Source: Burkholderia sp. WP9 (GTDB lineage: Bacteria; Pseudomonadota; Gammaproteobacteria; Burkholderiales; Burkholderiaceae). From it: a stretch of DNA of 64,000 nt. Made by a program: the position numbers and the translations under genes. The notes beneath the pieces are model-generated. The model was not told the DNA's origin, did no database searches, and worked only from the letters and a program-made list of their open reading frames with translations. Below are positions 47,778 through 57,333 of this stretch, one piece after another. Positions within the stretch are counted from its first letter, which is position 1. Each line of letters starts with the position of its first letter. The stretch spans positions 3,596,001-3,660,000 of the forward strand of contig NZ_FNTG01000001.1 of the NCBI RefSeq assembly GCF_900104795.1, in the 5' to 3' direction.

Positions 47778-48691
47778 GCACGCTTGACGAAGTCGCTACC
47801 CTCGAATTGCCGTTCAAACCACCCTTCGACTGGCCACGCCTGCTGCGCTTCTTCGGCGGACGCGCGACGCCGGGCGTCGAAGCGGTGGAAGACGGCGCGT
47901 ACCGTCGCGCGATCGATTGGGCCGGCGACAGCGGCACGCTCAGTGTGCGTCTGCATCCGCGCAAGCGTTGCCTCGTCGCCAGCATCGAAGGGCCCGTGAG
48001 CCGTCACGCCGACGCACTCGCCGCGCCGATTGCGAAGATGTTCGATCTGCACGCCGACCCGAAAAAGATCGGAGCCGAGCTCGCCGCCGACCCTTGGCTC
48101 GCGCCGCTCGTCGAAGCCGTGCCCGGCCTGCGTGTGCCGGGCGCATGGTCGGGCTTCGAACTGGTGGTGCGTGCGATCGTCGGACAGCAGGTCAGCGTGA
48201 AGGCGGCGACCACCATCATCGGAAGACTGGTGCAGCGCGCCGGCGAGCGCATCGAGGGTCATCCGCACGAGAACACCGCCTGGCGCTTTCCGACGCCCGC
48301 CGCGCTGGCCGCCGTGGACCTCGCGCAGATCGGCATGCCGGGGAAACGCGTGGCGGCGTTGCAGGGTTTCGCGCACGCGGTCGCGACCGGCGACGTGCCG
48401 CTCGACAGCAAGACAGCCGACGCCGACGCCCTGCGCGCCGCGCTGCTTGCGCTGCCCGGCATCGGCCCGTGGACCGTCGAGTACGTCGCGATGCGCGCAT
48501 GGCGTGACGCCGACGCGTGGCCCGCATGGGACCTCGTGCTGATGCAGGCGATCTGCGCGCGCGATCCGTCGCTCGTGCGGCCCACGCAGCAACGCTCGCG
48601 CACCGACATGTGGCGGCCGTGGCGCGCGTACGCGGCGATGCATTTATGGAATGAAGTGGCGGACCGCGCCGGCGCTGCGCGTGGTGGCTGA
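47774..48691 (+). CDS. alkA: DNA-3-methyladenine glycosylase II
   Basis: This 305-residue base-excision glycosylase removes 3-methyladenine and similar lesions. It has the helix-hairpin-helix motif LPGIGPWTVEYVAMRAW, with the catalytic aspartate following in WPAWDLVL, and an AlkA-type N-terminal domain. The start is GTG, overlapping the ada stop by four bases, so the two are translated together. Confidence 0.93.
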   Translation: MSTLDEVATLELPFKPPFDWPRLLRFFGGRATPGVEAVEDGAYRRAIDWAGDSGTLSVRLHPRKRCLVASIEGPVSRHADALAAPIAKMFDLHADPKKIGAELAADPWLAPLVEAVPGLRVPGAWSGFELVVRAIVGQQVSVKAATTIIGRLVQRAGERIEGHPHENTAWRFPTPAALAAVDLAQIGMPGKRVAALQGFAHAVATGDVPLDSKTADADALRAALLALPGIGPWTVEYVAMRAWRDADAWPAWDLVLMQAICARDPSLVRPTQQRSRTDMWRPWRAYAAMHLWNEVADRAGAARGG

Positions 48692-48972
48692 AGCCTGGCG
48701 TCAGGCGGGAAGAAAAGCGCGGAGAAAAGCGGATCGCGCGCAACGCGCGTGGCGGGTAGAGTAGTGTGGCGCACAGCCGACGAACTGGCCGAAAAGGCAG
48801 GCGGATTGGCCCGGAAAAGAGGTTGCCCGGCGCGCCCGGATGCCCTGCCGGAGCGGCCTCAAGCAGCCGTTGTGGCGAGATGTTAAAGTGCCCGCTACTG
48901 AAAATTCCGCCGAACGTTGTCCACCGCGCAGTGCTGCGGCACATGGCGGCCGACAACGCCCGACTCGCATCA

Positions 48973-50589
48973 ATGCCAAACACGACACCTTCCCGCACGA
49001 CCGACGCGCTCTCGCACCGCCTGTCCGTGCTGACCTCAGGCCCGCAGCGCGACGCGCTGACAAGCGGCCTGCGCGGCATCGAAAAGGAAAGCCTGCGCGT
49101 GACGCACGAGGGCAAGCTCGCCTTGACGCCGCATCCACCGGCGCTCGGTTCGGCGCTCACGCATCCTTCGCTCACTACAGACTATTCCGAAGCGCTGCTC
49201 GAACTGATCACGCCGGCTGAGCGCGACGTCGCGATCACGCTGGAGAAGCTCGACACGCTGCATCGTTTTGTCTACGCGGAACTCGGCGACGAGATCTTGT
49301 GGAACAACTCCATGCCGGGTCTGCTGCCCGACACCGACGAAGGCATTCCGATCGCGCACTACGGCAGTTCGAATATCGGCAAACTGAAGTACGTGTACCG
49401 GATCGGTCTCGCGCTGCGTTACGGCCGCACGATGCAGTGCATTGCGGGCATCCACTACAACTATTCGCTGAACGAAGAAGTGTGGCGGCTGCTGCATGCC
49501 GATCAGCAATCCACCGCGAACGCCGTGGACTTCCAGTCCGACCGCTATCTCGCGCTGATCCGCAATTTCCGCCGCACCAACTGGCTGCTGATGTATCTGT
49601 TCGGCGCTTCGCCGGCACTGGATCGCCGTTTCCTGCGCGATCGCCAACATACGCTCGACACGCTCGACGCCGACACGCTCTATCGTCCGTACGCGACCAG
49701 CCTGCGCATGAGCGACCTCGGCTATTCGAACACCACGGCGCAAGCCGCGCTGCACGCGGATTACGACACGCTGCCGGGCTACCTCGACGCGCTTGCGAAG
49801 GCTGTGAGCCAGCCGTATCCGGCGTACGAAGCGATCGGTACACAGCGCGATGGCGAGTGGGTGCAGATCAACACGAACGTGCTGCAGATCGAAAACGAGT
49901 TTTACTCGACAATCCGTCCAAAGCGCATCACGTATCCGGGCGAACGTCCGCTGCACGCGCTGGCCGCACGCGGCGTGCAGTACGTGGAAGTTCGTTGCAT
50001 GGACATCGATCCGTTCGAGCCGACCGGCATTTCGCTGGAGACGTCGCGCTTTCTCGATGCGTACCTGCTGGTCTGCGCACTCGACGACAGCGCGCTGTTG
50101 CCGCCTGACGCCTATGCCGAAGCCAACCAGAATTTCGGCCGCGTGACGATGGAAGGTCGCAAGCCCGGCCTCGAGTTGACTCGCGACGGCCGCCCGATCG
50201 CGATGACGGATTGGGCGAACGAACTCCTCATCAAGATCGACGCCGCGGCCGCCACGCTCGACGCGTTGCATGGCGGCGACGCGCATGCGCGCGCCGTCGC
50301 GGTTCAACGCGCGAAGCTGGCGGATGTCTCGCTAACGCCGTCGGCGCGCGTGCTGCAAACCATGCGCGAGAAGCAGCAGAGCTTCCTCGCCTTCGGCCTC
50401 GCGCAAAGCGAAGCACACGCCGCGTATTTCCGCGCGCGTCCGCTGGATGCGGAGCAAACCAGGGCATTCACCGATCTCGCTGCGAAGTCGCTGGCTGAAC
50501 AGGCCAAACTCGAACAGGAAGAAGTCGGCTCGTTCGACGCGTTCGTCGCGGCTTATCGGGCGTACACGTTGAACCGGTTCAGCGTCTGA
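48973..50589 (+). CDS. gshA: Glutamate-cysteine ligase
   Basis: GshA makes gamma-glutamylcysteine, the first step to glutathione. The 538-residue protein resembles the gamma-proteobacterial-type ligase ([72 protein letters not shown]). The start at 48973 gives the expected N-terminus; ATG 48943 is an alternative and neither has a strong ribosome site. A bidirectional terminator follows. Confidence 0.95.
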   Translation: MPNTTPSRTTDALSHRLSVLTSGPQRDALTSGLRGIEKESLRVTHEGKLALTPHPPALGSALTHPSLTTDYSEALLELITPAERDVAITLEKLDTLHRFVYAELGDEILWNNSMPGLLPDTDEGIPIAHYGSSNIGKLKYVYRIGLALRYGRTMQCIAGIHYNYSLNEEVWRLLHADQQSTANAVDFQSDRYLALIRNFRRTNWLLMYLFGASPALDRRFLRDRQHTLDTLDADTLYRPYATSLRMSDLGYSNTTAQAALHADYDTLPGYLDALAKAVSQPYPAYEAIGTQRDGEWVQINTNVLQIENEFYSTIRPKRITYPGERPLHALAARGVQYVEVRCMDIDPFEPTGISLETSRFLDAYLLVCALDDSALLPPDAYAEANQNFGRVTMEGRKPGLELTRDGRPIAMTDWANELLIKIDAAAATLDALHGGDAHARAVAVQRAKLADVSLTPSARVLQTMREKQQSFLAFGLAQSEAHAAYFRARPLDAEQTRAFTDLAAKSLAEQAKLEQEEVGSFDAFVAAYRAYTLNRFSV

Positions 50590-50612
50590 ACAACGCGTGC
50601 TGGTGAGGTGAC

Positions 50613-50643
50613 AAAAAAGCGGTCAGCAATGACCGCTTTTTTT
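50613..50643. terminator. Bidirectional rho-independent terminator after gshA
   Basis: AAAAAAGCGGTCA and TGACCGCTTTTTTT form a stem with a five-base loop and clean A and T runs on either side. Confidence 0.92.
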
Positions 50644-50800
50644 CTGCGCAGGTAACGTCTACGCGATGCGCCATGCCGCGTAGAAAGCCATCGGCAATTT
50701 CTCCGCGCGTTGTGACGATTCTCTGATCCAGATGAAACACCGTACCGACCCGGTGGTCCAAACTGACATGACGCGCACCACAGAGGGAGGATGCAACGCG

Positions 50801-51280
50801 ATGAAAAAAAGTCTGTTGGCCATGCTGTGCGTAGCGGCGGCGGGATGTTCGACGCAGGGGCAGGTCGATCCGGACGTCATGCAGATCGCGACAACGCCGT
50901 TGACGTGTTCGAACAAAGCGCAATGCGATGTCTGGTGGCAGCGCGCGCAAGCGTGGGTGGCGAGCCATTCGAAGTACAAGATCGAGTCCTCCACCGACAC
51001 GTTGATTCAGACCGCCGGACCCGATGGCGGCAAGCGCGCGTTGGCGTATCAGATCACGCGCGCGGCGAACCCAGACGGCACTGCGACGATCGGCTTTGCC
51101 GCGCACTGCGATGGCTCGATGGGTTGCAAGCCGAACCCGTGGGAAGCCGGCGCCGACTTCAAGCAATACGTGCGAGGCGTCGCAGATGGCGCCAAACCCC
51201 AGGAGCCTTCAACGCTGCATCCGGATGCTTTGCAGGGTCAATCGAACCCGGCAACGAACGGCGAAGCCGTCACGCAATAG
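50801..51280 (+). CDS. Predicted lipoprotein of unknown function
   Basis: This 159-residue protein has a signal peptide with a lipobox (CVAAAGC, acceptor Cys16). The mature part carries further cysteines in CSNKAQCDVWW and HCDGSMGC and a conserved-looking core (WVASHSKYKIESSTDTLIQT). The start follows GGGAGG. It is likely an outer-membrane or periplasmic lipoprotein; the family function is unknown. Confidence 0.75.
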   Translation: MKKSLLAMLCVAAAGCSTQGQVDPDVMQIATTPLTCSNKAQCDVWWQRAQAWVASHSKYKIESSTDTLIQTAGPDGGKRALAYQITRAANPDGTATIGFAAHCDGSMGCKPNPWEAGADFKQYVRGVADGAKPQEPSTLHPDALQGQSNPATNGEAVTQ

Positions 51281-51376
51281 AAAGTGCTAAAAGCGCGCGC
51301 AGAGTGGCCCAAGAAAAGTGTCGCTTCGGCGCGCGTCCGCTCAACGGATCATCGTCGAGCCTCAATGTCCCAAGCC

Positions 51377-52939
51377 TCAATGTCCCATTGAAGGCCCAAC
51401 GCCCTTGCGCGGCTTGGTGATCCAGACCAGCACCGCGAGCACGAGAAAAGCCGCGCACGAAATACGGAAAAAATCATTGGTGGCCATCATATAAGCCTGG
51501 GCGGTCACCACCTGATTCAACTGCGCGGTGATGCTGTCACCAGACAGGCCAATGCCGGCCAATGCATTGGTATAAGCATTGGTGTTCGCGGCATACACGT
51601 TGACGGAATCGGTCAACATGGCGTGATGGTAGATCGTGTCGTTCTCCCAGTACGTCGTACTGATCGCCGTGCCAATCGCGCCCGACAAGGTCCGGAAAAA
51701 ATTGGACAGGCCGGACGCACTCGCGAGCCGCTCATCCGGCACGCTGGAAAGCGTGATGGTGGTCATCGGCACAAAGAAGCAGGCAACGCCGATCCCTTGC
51801 ACGAGCCGTGGCCAGATCACGTGATTGAACGGCACGTCGAGCGTGAACGTGGAATTCCAGAACGAGACGAACGCGAACACGATGAACGCAAAACTCGCCA
51901 CCACGCGCAGGTTCAACCGGTGCATGTTCTTGCCGATCATCGGCGACAAAAACAGCGCGAGCAGACCCACCGGCGCGGTCGCCAGCCCCGCTAGCCCGGC
52001 GGTATAACCCATCACGGTCTGCAGCCAGAGCGGGAAGATCACCACCGAGCCGAAGAAGGCCATGAACCCGAACGAGATGATCAGCACGCCGAGCGCGAAG
52101 TTGCGATCCCTGAACAGCGAAAGATCCACGACGGGTTCTTTCTCCGTCATCTCCCAGACCAGCATGAAGGCAAGCGATACCACTGCGACCACCGCCAGAG
52201 CGACGATAAATGTCGAATTGAACCAGTCGCGATCTTTGCCGAGGTCGAGCATCATCTGCAGGCACGACACGCCGATCACGAGCAGCGCGAGGCCGACCGC
52301 GTCGATGCGCTGTTTCGTGGTCTTAGTCTCACGGCCGCGCAACAACAGAAACGCGCACACCGCCGAGAACAACCCGATCGGCACGTTGATGTAGAAGATC
52401 CACGGCCACGTGTAGTTGTCGGTGATATAGCCGCCCATCACGGGCCCGAAGATCGGCGCGCAAATCACCGTCATCGCCCAGAGACCCAGCGCGAGTCCGC
52501 GCTTTTCCGGCGGATACGAGCGCATCAGAATGGTCTGCGAAAGCGGAACCATCGGTCCGGAGACGAGCCCCTGCACCAGCCGGAATGCGATCAGCGATTC
52601 GAAATTTTGCGCGAAGCCGCACAGCGCCGAGGCAATCGTGAAAAGCAGCACGGACAGCGTGAAAAGCTTCACTTCGCCGACCCGGCGCGCCAGCCAGCCT
52701 GTGAGCGGCACTGCGATCGCCGAGGCGACGGAATACGACGAGATCACCCAGGTGCCCTGACTGGTCGCCACGCCGAGGCTGCCGGAAATAGTCGGCACCG
52801 CCACGTTCGCAATCGACGTGTCGAGCACCTCCATGAACGTGCCGAGCGCGAGGCCGACTGTAAGCAGGGCCAAAGCGCCGCCTTTGAGCGGGGCGGGTTC
52901 GGCGGCGGGTAGGGCAGCGGCGGAAGCCGTGGCGTCCAT
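51377..52939 (-). CDS. DHA2-family MFS drug transporter (EmrB type)
   Basis: This 520-residue transporter has 14 predicted membrane helices and the EmrB/QacA signature (LGTFMEVLDTSIANVAVPTI, GAMTVICAPIFGPVMGGYI-like motif C: APIFGPVMGG). It would export hydrophobic compounds with proton influx. A MarR-type regulator lies just upstream in the same direction (136-base gap). The usual EmrA membrane-fusion gene is missing, but an outer-membrane factor lies ~1.5 kb away, in the opposite direction. Confidence 0.92.
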   Translation of the reverse strand: MDATASAAALPAAEPAPLKGGALALLTVGLALGTFMEVLDTSIANVAVPTISGSLGVATSQGTWVISSYSVASAIAVPLTGWLARRVGEVKLFTLSVLLFTIASALCGFAQNFESLIAFRLVQGLVSGPMVPLSQTILMRSYPPEKRGLALGLWAMTVICAPIFGPVMGGYITDNYTWPWIFYINVPIGLFSAVCAFLLLRGRETKTTKQRIDAVGLALLVIGVSCLQMMLDLGKDRDWFNSTFIVALAVVAVVSLAFMLVWEMTEKEPVVDLSLFRDRNFALGVLIISFGFMAFFGSVVIFPLWLQTVMGYTAGLAGLATAPVGLLALFLSPMIGKNMHRLNLRVVASFAFIVFAFVSFWNSTFTLDVPFNHVIWPRLVQGIGVACFFVPMTTITLSSVPDERLASASGLSNFFRTLSGAIGTAISTTYWENDTIYHHAMLTDSVNVYAANTNAYTNALAGIGLSGDSITAQLNQVVTAQAYMMATNDFFRISCAAFLVLAVLVWITKPRKGVGPSMGH

Positions 52940-53075
52940 AAAATCTTCTCCTCAACTGGGAAAGCTTGTCACGGCATCTTTATTGCGCGATGCATACAGT
53001 GCGCTTACATGCCGGATCATTCTCTGCCCAGACAGACATCTTCATACGGTGACGCTCGTGAAAAGCGTGTCTTGG

Positions 53076-53618
53076 TTAGCGTTCGCCGTGTTCCGGCGGC
53101 GACTCTTCGGGTAATTCGTCCTGCGATTCCTGGTGGGGCCCCAAGCCGCATCCCACACTGCTCCCCGCGTCGATGCCGTTCGCAATGAAACGGCCGAGCA
53201 GGTCGATCAGGGTGGCATGGTCGGCGGCGGAAAATCCTCGCAATTGCTCGTTCAGCACCGCCGCGCCCAAGCCTGGCAGTTGCCGCGCGGCTTCATGGCC
53301 TTGCGGCGTCAACTCCAGCTCCACCATCCGGCGGTCGGTTTCACTGCGCGTGCGCACAATAAAACCTTTCTTTTCAAGGCGATCGAGTAGACGCGTCATC
53401 GATCCGCTGTCGTAAGACATGGCGCGCGACAGCTCGAACGGCGTGCTCGCTCGCCGCGACGACAGCATCAGGATGACGCCGATCTGCTGGGTGGTCAGCC
53501 CCAACGGTTTGACCGCACGGTCGGTCCGCTCGACCAGCACGTTTCGAGCTTTCGTCAGGTAGTAACCAAGACTCGATTCGAGGTGAATCTCGTCTGCCTT
53601 GTAGGGACCGTCAGTCAT
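53076..53618 (-). CDS. MarR-family regulator
   Basis: This 180-residue protein has a MarR winged helix (LGLTTQQIGVILMLSSRRAS; PFELSRAMSYDSGSMTRLLD; wing with TRSETDRRMVELELTPQG). It probably represses itself and the downstream EmrB-type gene. ATG 53618 is chosen over an upstream frame to 53717. Confidence 0.9.
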   Translation of the reverse strand: MTDGPYKADEIHLESSLGYYLTKARNVLVERTDRAVKPLGLTTQQIGVILMLSSRRASTPFELSRAMSYDSGSMTRLLDRLEKKGFIVRTRSETDRRMVELELTPQGHEAARQLPGLGAAVLNEQLRGFSAADHATLIDLLGRFIANGIDAGSSVGCGLGPHQESQDELPEESPPEHGER

Positions 53619-53868
53619 CGTGTATCCGGGAACATCATCGAGCAAAACGGATTTTAGCTGCCTAAGCAGACAAGTCAAACTGGATTTCGCGTAGCGCGAA
53701 CGGCGGAAAAACAACACGACCGATGCTTGCGCATCAAAGTATCTTGAAATTTAATTGCATAGTCAATATTATTACAGGCAACGAGTTACGCGCGACCCGC
53801 GCCACCCGAGACCATGTTCTGACCGATTGACGGCACGCCGCGAGCGACGTGCGAAAAGGATTTTCCCA

Positions 53869-54240
53869 ATGCTGTACCTCAAAAACACGCTTGGCGGCCT
53901 GAGCCGCTCCCTGACCGATTCCGCACTGAACACCTTTCAAGGGCCGCACCGCTGGTGGAAACTCGCGTTGTTCGCTCTGCTGTTCGTGCTGCCCGGGGGA
54001 TCGGTAGGCGTGGCGGTGCTCGCATGGGTCGAACATCGGCGGGGACAGAAGGGCGTCACAGGGGCGAAGGTCGAACCGGCGGCGGCGTCGCGTCTCACGT
54101 CGAACAACGCCGCGGCGGTCACCGCTGCGGAAAAGCACGCCGGTCCGGGCGGCGCCTGCCAGGCGCGCGGCGACGCGCCGTGCCGGGCCGCGGCCGGCAA
54201 GCTGCTCCGGCAAGCCAAATCGACGGACTCGCGGGTTTAA
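53869..54240 (+). CDS. Small membrane protein, unknown family
   Basis: The 123-residue product from ATG 53869 (AAAGGA site) has one hydrophobic helix (WKLALFALLFVLPGGSVGVA in part) followed by an Ala/Gly-rich basic tail with two cysteines. It lies upstream of, and in the same direction as, the NodT-like gene. No function can be assigned. Confidence 0.6.
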   Translation: MLYLKNTLGGLSRSLTDSALNTFQGPHRWWKLALFALLFVLPGGSVGVAVLAWVEHRRGQKGVTGAKVEPAAASRLTSNNAAAVTAAEKHAGPGGACQARGDAPCRAAAGKLLRQAKSTDSRV

Positions 54241-54430
54241 CGGCCAGGCCGGTAACGGCGCGTAACCATCGCGACACCCTCAGTAACACACCTGCCTCCC
54301 TCCTCGCATTACCCTTTCAGTTTCCCGCGACCCAGCGGGCTCATACGCTAACATTCCGGCAGACCAAGATCTCGCCCGGCGGGCGGTGCCGCGATAGGCC
54401 GCACCGCGGCGTCCAGAAGGAATTCATTGC

Positions 54431-55996
54431 ATGCAGTCTGATCGAATCTCGCGCGCGCGGACGCTTGCGCCTCGCGCCCTGACTATTGCCGTGGCTGCGG
54501 CGCTCGCCGGCCTGCTGTCCGCTTGTGTGGTCGGCCCCGATTACCGCCGGCCCGCCGCCGACATTCCAGCGTCGTACAAGGAAGCGGCTCCAGGCTGGAA
54601 AGTCGCCGAACCGGCCGATCAGCACGATCGCGGCGACTGGTGGACCATTTACCAGGACCCGCAACTCAACGCACTCGAAGACCGGCTGAACACCGCGAAC
54701 CAGACCGTGGCTCAATACGCCGCCGCCTACCGGCAGGCGCGCGCGCTGGTTGGCGAGGCGCGTGCAGCGTATTTCCCGACCATCAGCGCGTCGGCGGGCG
54801 CTACGCGTTCGGGCAATGGGTCGTCGTCCGGCGGCAACTCGACAACCGCGACAAGCCGCTCCGGCATCGGCAATAGTTTCAACGTGCAGCTCGACGCAAG
54901 CTGGGAGCCGGATCTGTGGGGTTCGGTCACGCGCTCGGTCAACTCGCAGAAAGCCGGCCAGCAAGGCGCTGCGGCGGACCTGGCCAACGCGCGGCTGTCT
55001 GCCCAGGCCACGCTCGCGCAAACCTATTTCTCGCTGCGCTCGCTCGACTCGACTCAAAAATTGCTCGACGACACCGTCGCGGCCTACCAGCGCTCGCTGC
55101 AACTCACGCAAAACCAGTACGCGGCCGGGGTCGCCGCACGCTCCGACGTGATTCAGGCGCAAACGCAACTGCAGTCGGCGCAGGCGGCCGCGATCGACAA
55201 CGGCGTCCAGCGCGCCCAGGACGAACACGCGATCGCCGTGCTGGTCGGCGAACCGGCGTCCACCTTCTCGATTCCGCCGATGCCGCTCACCGCCACGCCC
55301 CCTGCCGTGCCGGCGCAGATGCCGTCCGCGCTGCTCGAACGGCGGCCGGACATCGCCTCAGCGGAACGCAAGGCTGCGGCGGCAAACGAACAGATCGGCG
55401 TCGCCATCGCCGCGTTCTTCCCCTCGCTGACGTTGTCGGCCTCCGGCGGCTTTGAAAACTCGGTGTTCTCGCAATTGCTGACCGCGCCGTCGCGCTTCTG
55501 GACGCTTGGCCCGCAACTCGCCGCAACGCTGTTCGACGCCGGTCTGCGCCAGGCCAAGACCGAAGCCGCTCGCGCCGCGTACGACGGCGATGTCGCGAGC
55601 TACCGTCAAACGGTGCTGGCCGCGTTTCAGGACGTCGAGGACAATCTCGCGTCGCAGCGCATCCTCGAACAGGAAATCGTCGTGCAGCAGCAAGCGGTGG
55701 ACTCGGCGCGTCAGGCGCTCGCCATCGTCACGAACGAGTACAAGGCGGGTACGGTCGGCTACGTCAATGTGCTGACGGCGCAAACCACCGCCTTCACGGC
55801 CGAGCAGAAACTGGAGAGCATCGCCGGGCAGCGGATGGTGTCGTCCGTGGGTCTGGTGAAGGCGCTGGGCGGCGGCTGGGACGTGTCGCAAATGAATCGC
55901 GAAACGGGCGATGTGGCAGCGCCGGCGCCCGCATCATCGGCCACGCCGGTAGCGCAAAGCGGGTCGGCAGCGCCGGCGCAGATGCACAACGAGTAG
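54431..55996 (+). CDS. Outer-membrane efflux lipoprotein (NodT/TolC-like)
   Basis: This 521-residue channel protein of the NodT family has a lipobox (LLSACVVGPDYRRP, the acceptor Cys followed by the VGPDY signature), two outer-membrane efflux repeats and long helices. Such trimers form the exit duct for RND or MFS pumps. No pump or adaptor gene is directly attached; the EmrB-like gene nearby is the possible partner. The C-terminal tail is Ala/Pro-rich. Confidence 0.92.
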   Translation: MQSDRISRARTLAPRALTIAVAAALAGLLSACVVGPDYRRPAADIPASYKEAAPGWKVAEPADQHDRGDWWTIYQDPQLNALEDRLNTANQTVAQYAAAYRQARALVGEARAAYFPTISASAGATRSGNGSSSGGNSTTATSRSGIGNSFNVQLDASWEPDLWGSVTRSVNSQKAGQQGAAADLANARLSAQATLAQTYFSLRSLDSTQKLLDDTVAAYQRSLQLTQNQYAAGVAARSDVIQAQTQLQSAQAAAIDNGVQRAQDEHAIAVLVGEPASTFSIPPMPLTATPPAVPAQMPSALLERRPDIASAERKAAAANEQIGVAIAAFFPSLTLSASGGFENSVFSQLLTAPSRFWTLGPQLAATLFDAGLRQAKTEAARAAYDGDVASYRQTVLAAFQDVEDNLASQRILEQEIVVQQQAVDSARQALAIVTNEYKAGTVGYVNVLTAQTTAFTAEQKLESIAGQRMVSSVGLVKALGGGWDVSQMNRETGDVAAPAPASSATPVAQSGSAAPAQMHNE

Positions 55997-56015
55997 CAGC
56001 GCCGCGCAGCGCGCC

Positions 56016-56795
56016 TCAGTGCATGAACGTCAACGTCACCGTGTCTGGGCCGCTCGGCCGCCCCAGCAGATTCAGCAATCCGGCGAGCGTGTCGCGTGCC
56101 TCCGGCGCGGCGCTGGCCGTCCCATGAAACGACGTGGCCGCAGCCGAGACCGTGCCGTTGCCGGTCAGCATCAACGGGCCCTTGGTGGTCGTCAGATCGA
56201 GCGTGGACGATTCGCCTTGTGCCTGAAACAGCACCCGGTACGAGCCAAGCGGCTTGACCAGCGAAACACGCGAACTGACGTCGGTCAGCGTGACGGTCAG
56301 CTGCCCGAACGCTTCGCGGTTGAAGCTGCGCCAATCGGACCACGACAGTTGCACATTGCCCTGCAGATCGAGTGTATTGAAGGGCGCGCCGAGGCCGCTC
56401 AGCAGTGAAGCCGGCACGGCGATCGTGCCCGGCGTGACGGTCGCGGTGCGCGGTGTGGCGTCGACCGTGATCGGTTCCGGCATCGCTTCGCTATGCCGCA
56501 TGGTCATGCGCACCCGGCCGGTAAAGAGCGGCCAGAACGCCGTGTGCCATTCGATCCGCCCAGACAACAGGGTCGCCGCGCTCATGTCGGAGCCCGCGGC
56601 CAGCATCAGCGTGGCCGAGCCGTGCCACAGCGAACCGGCCGGATTGACGAGATTCACGTGGCCGCGCGTCTGTTTGGCGAACTGCGGCGTGATCCAGGCG
56701 GCCGGCAGCATCGCCAGCATCACGACGGCGGCGGACAGCACCGCGATCACCAGCCAGGGAAGCGCGACGCGCAGGCGCCGCATCCAGTAGGTCAT
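56016..56795 (-). CDS. gspN: Type II secretion protein N
   Basis: This 259-residue bitopic protein has one N-terminal membrane helix (LPWLVIAVLSAAVVMLAML) and a periplasmic beta-rich domain with GspN motifs (NPAGSLWHGSATL). It is an accessory of some T2SS. It ends the gsp operon; the convergent NodT-like gene follows. Confidence 0.9.
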   Translation of the reverse strand: MTYWMRRLRVALPWLVIAVLSAAVVMLAMLPAAWITPQFAKQTRGHVNLVNPAGSLWHGSATLMLAAGSDMSAATLLSGRIEWHTAFWPLFTGRVRMTMRHSEAMPEPITVDATPRTATVTPGTIAVPASLLSGLGAPFNTLDLQGNVQLSWSDWRSFNREAFGQLTVTLTDVSSRVSLVKPLGSYRVLFQAQGESSTLDLTTTKGPLMLTGNGTVSAAATSFHGTASAAPEARDTLAGLLNLLGRPSGPDTVTLTFMH

Positions 56796-56829
56796 GCGAG
56801 ATCCTGTGACGGCACGGGTACGGGCATAT

Positions 56830-57333
56830 TCATTTCGCGGTGGACGGCTGCAGCGACGCCGTCAGATCCACCTGACCGTCTTCCTTGAGCGCCGTGGCGT
56901 GCGCCTCCGAAACCTGCACCTTGAACTGCTTGCGCACGTCGTCGACCCAGTTCGTCCACGCCGGGAACGATGCGTTCTTCAACTGGATCTGGACCGCGTT
57001 GCCGATCACCTGAATCTGTGTCGCCGCGAGGCCATGATCGTTGAGCGAAGCGGTGAGGGCGTCCTTCAGCGCGGCGCCGGTGGGCGCGACGCCCTGAGCC
57101 GCCGCCGACAACTGCCGTGCTTCGTTCGCTTGCGCGGTCATCTGCGCCAATTGCCGCTGCAAGGTCGGCAACGATTCACGCAGATGCGTGCGCCCTTCCT
57201 GCGCGGGCGCCCACAGCACCGACCACGCGATCACAACGGCGAGCAAGCCACCGCCCCACACCAGCAGGTTTTTTTCGCGCTCGGTGCGCTGCTCCCAGAA
57301 TCCGGCCCAGGTTTGTGCGAGTTCAGCTTTCAT
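56830..57333 (-). CDS. gspM: Type II secretion protein M
   Basis: This 167-residue inner-membrane protein has one helix (LVWGGGLLAVVIAWSVLWAP) and a periplasmic ferredoxin-like domain that pairs with GspL. The ATG at 57333 overlaps the gspL stop by four bases. A frame seven codons longer exists. Confidence 0.92.
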   Translation of the reverse strand: MKAELAQTWAGFWEQRTEREKNLLVWGGGLLAVVIAWSVLWAPAQEGRTHLRESLPTLQRQLAQMTAQANEARQLSAAAQGVAPTGAALKDALTASLNDHGLAATQIQVIGNAVQIQLKNASFPAWTNWVDDVRKQFKVQVSEAHATALKEDGQVDLTASLQPSTAK

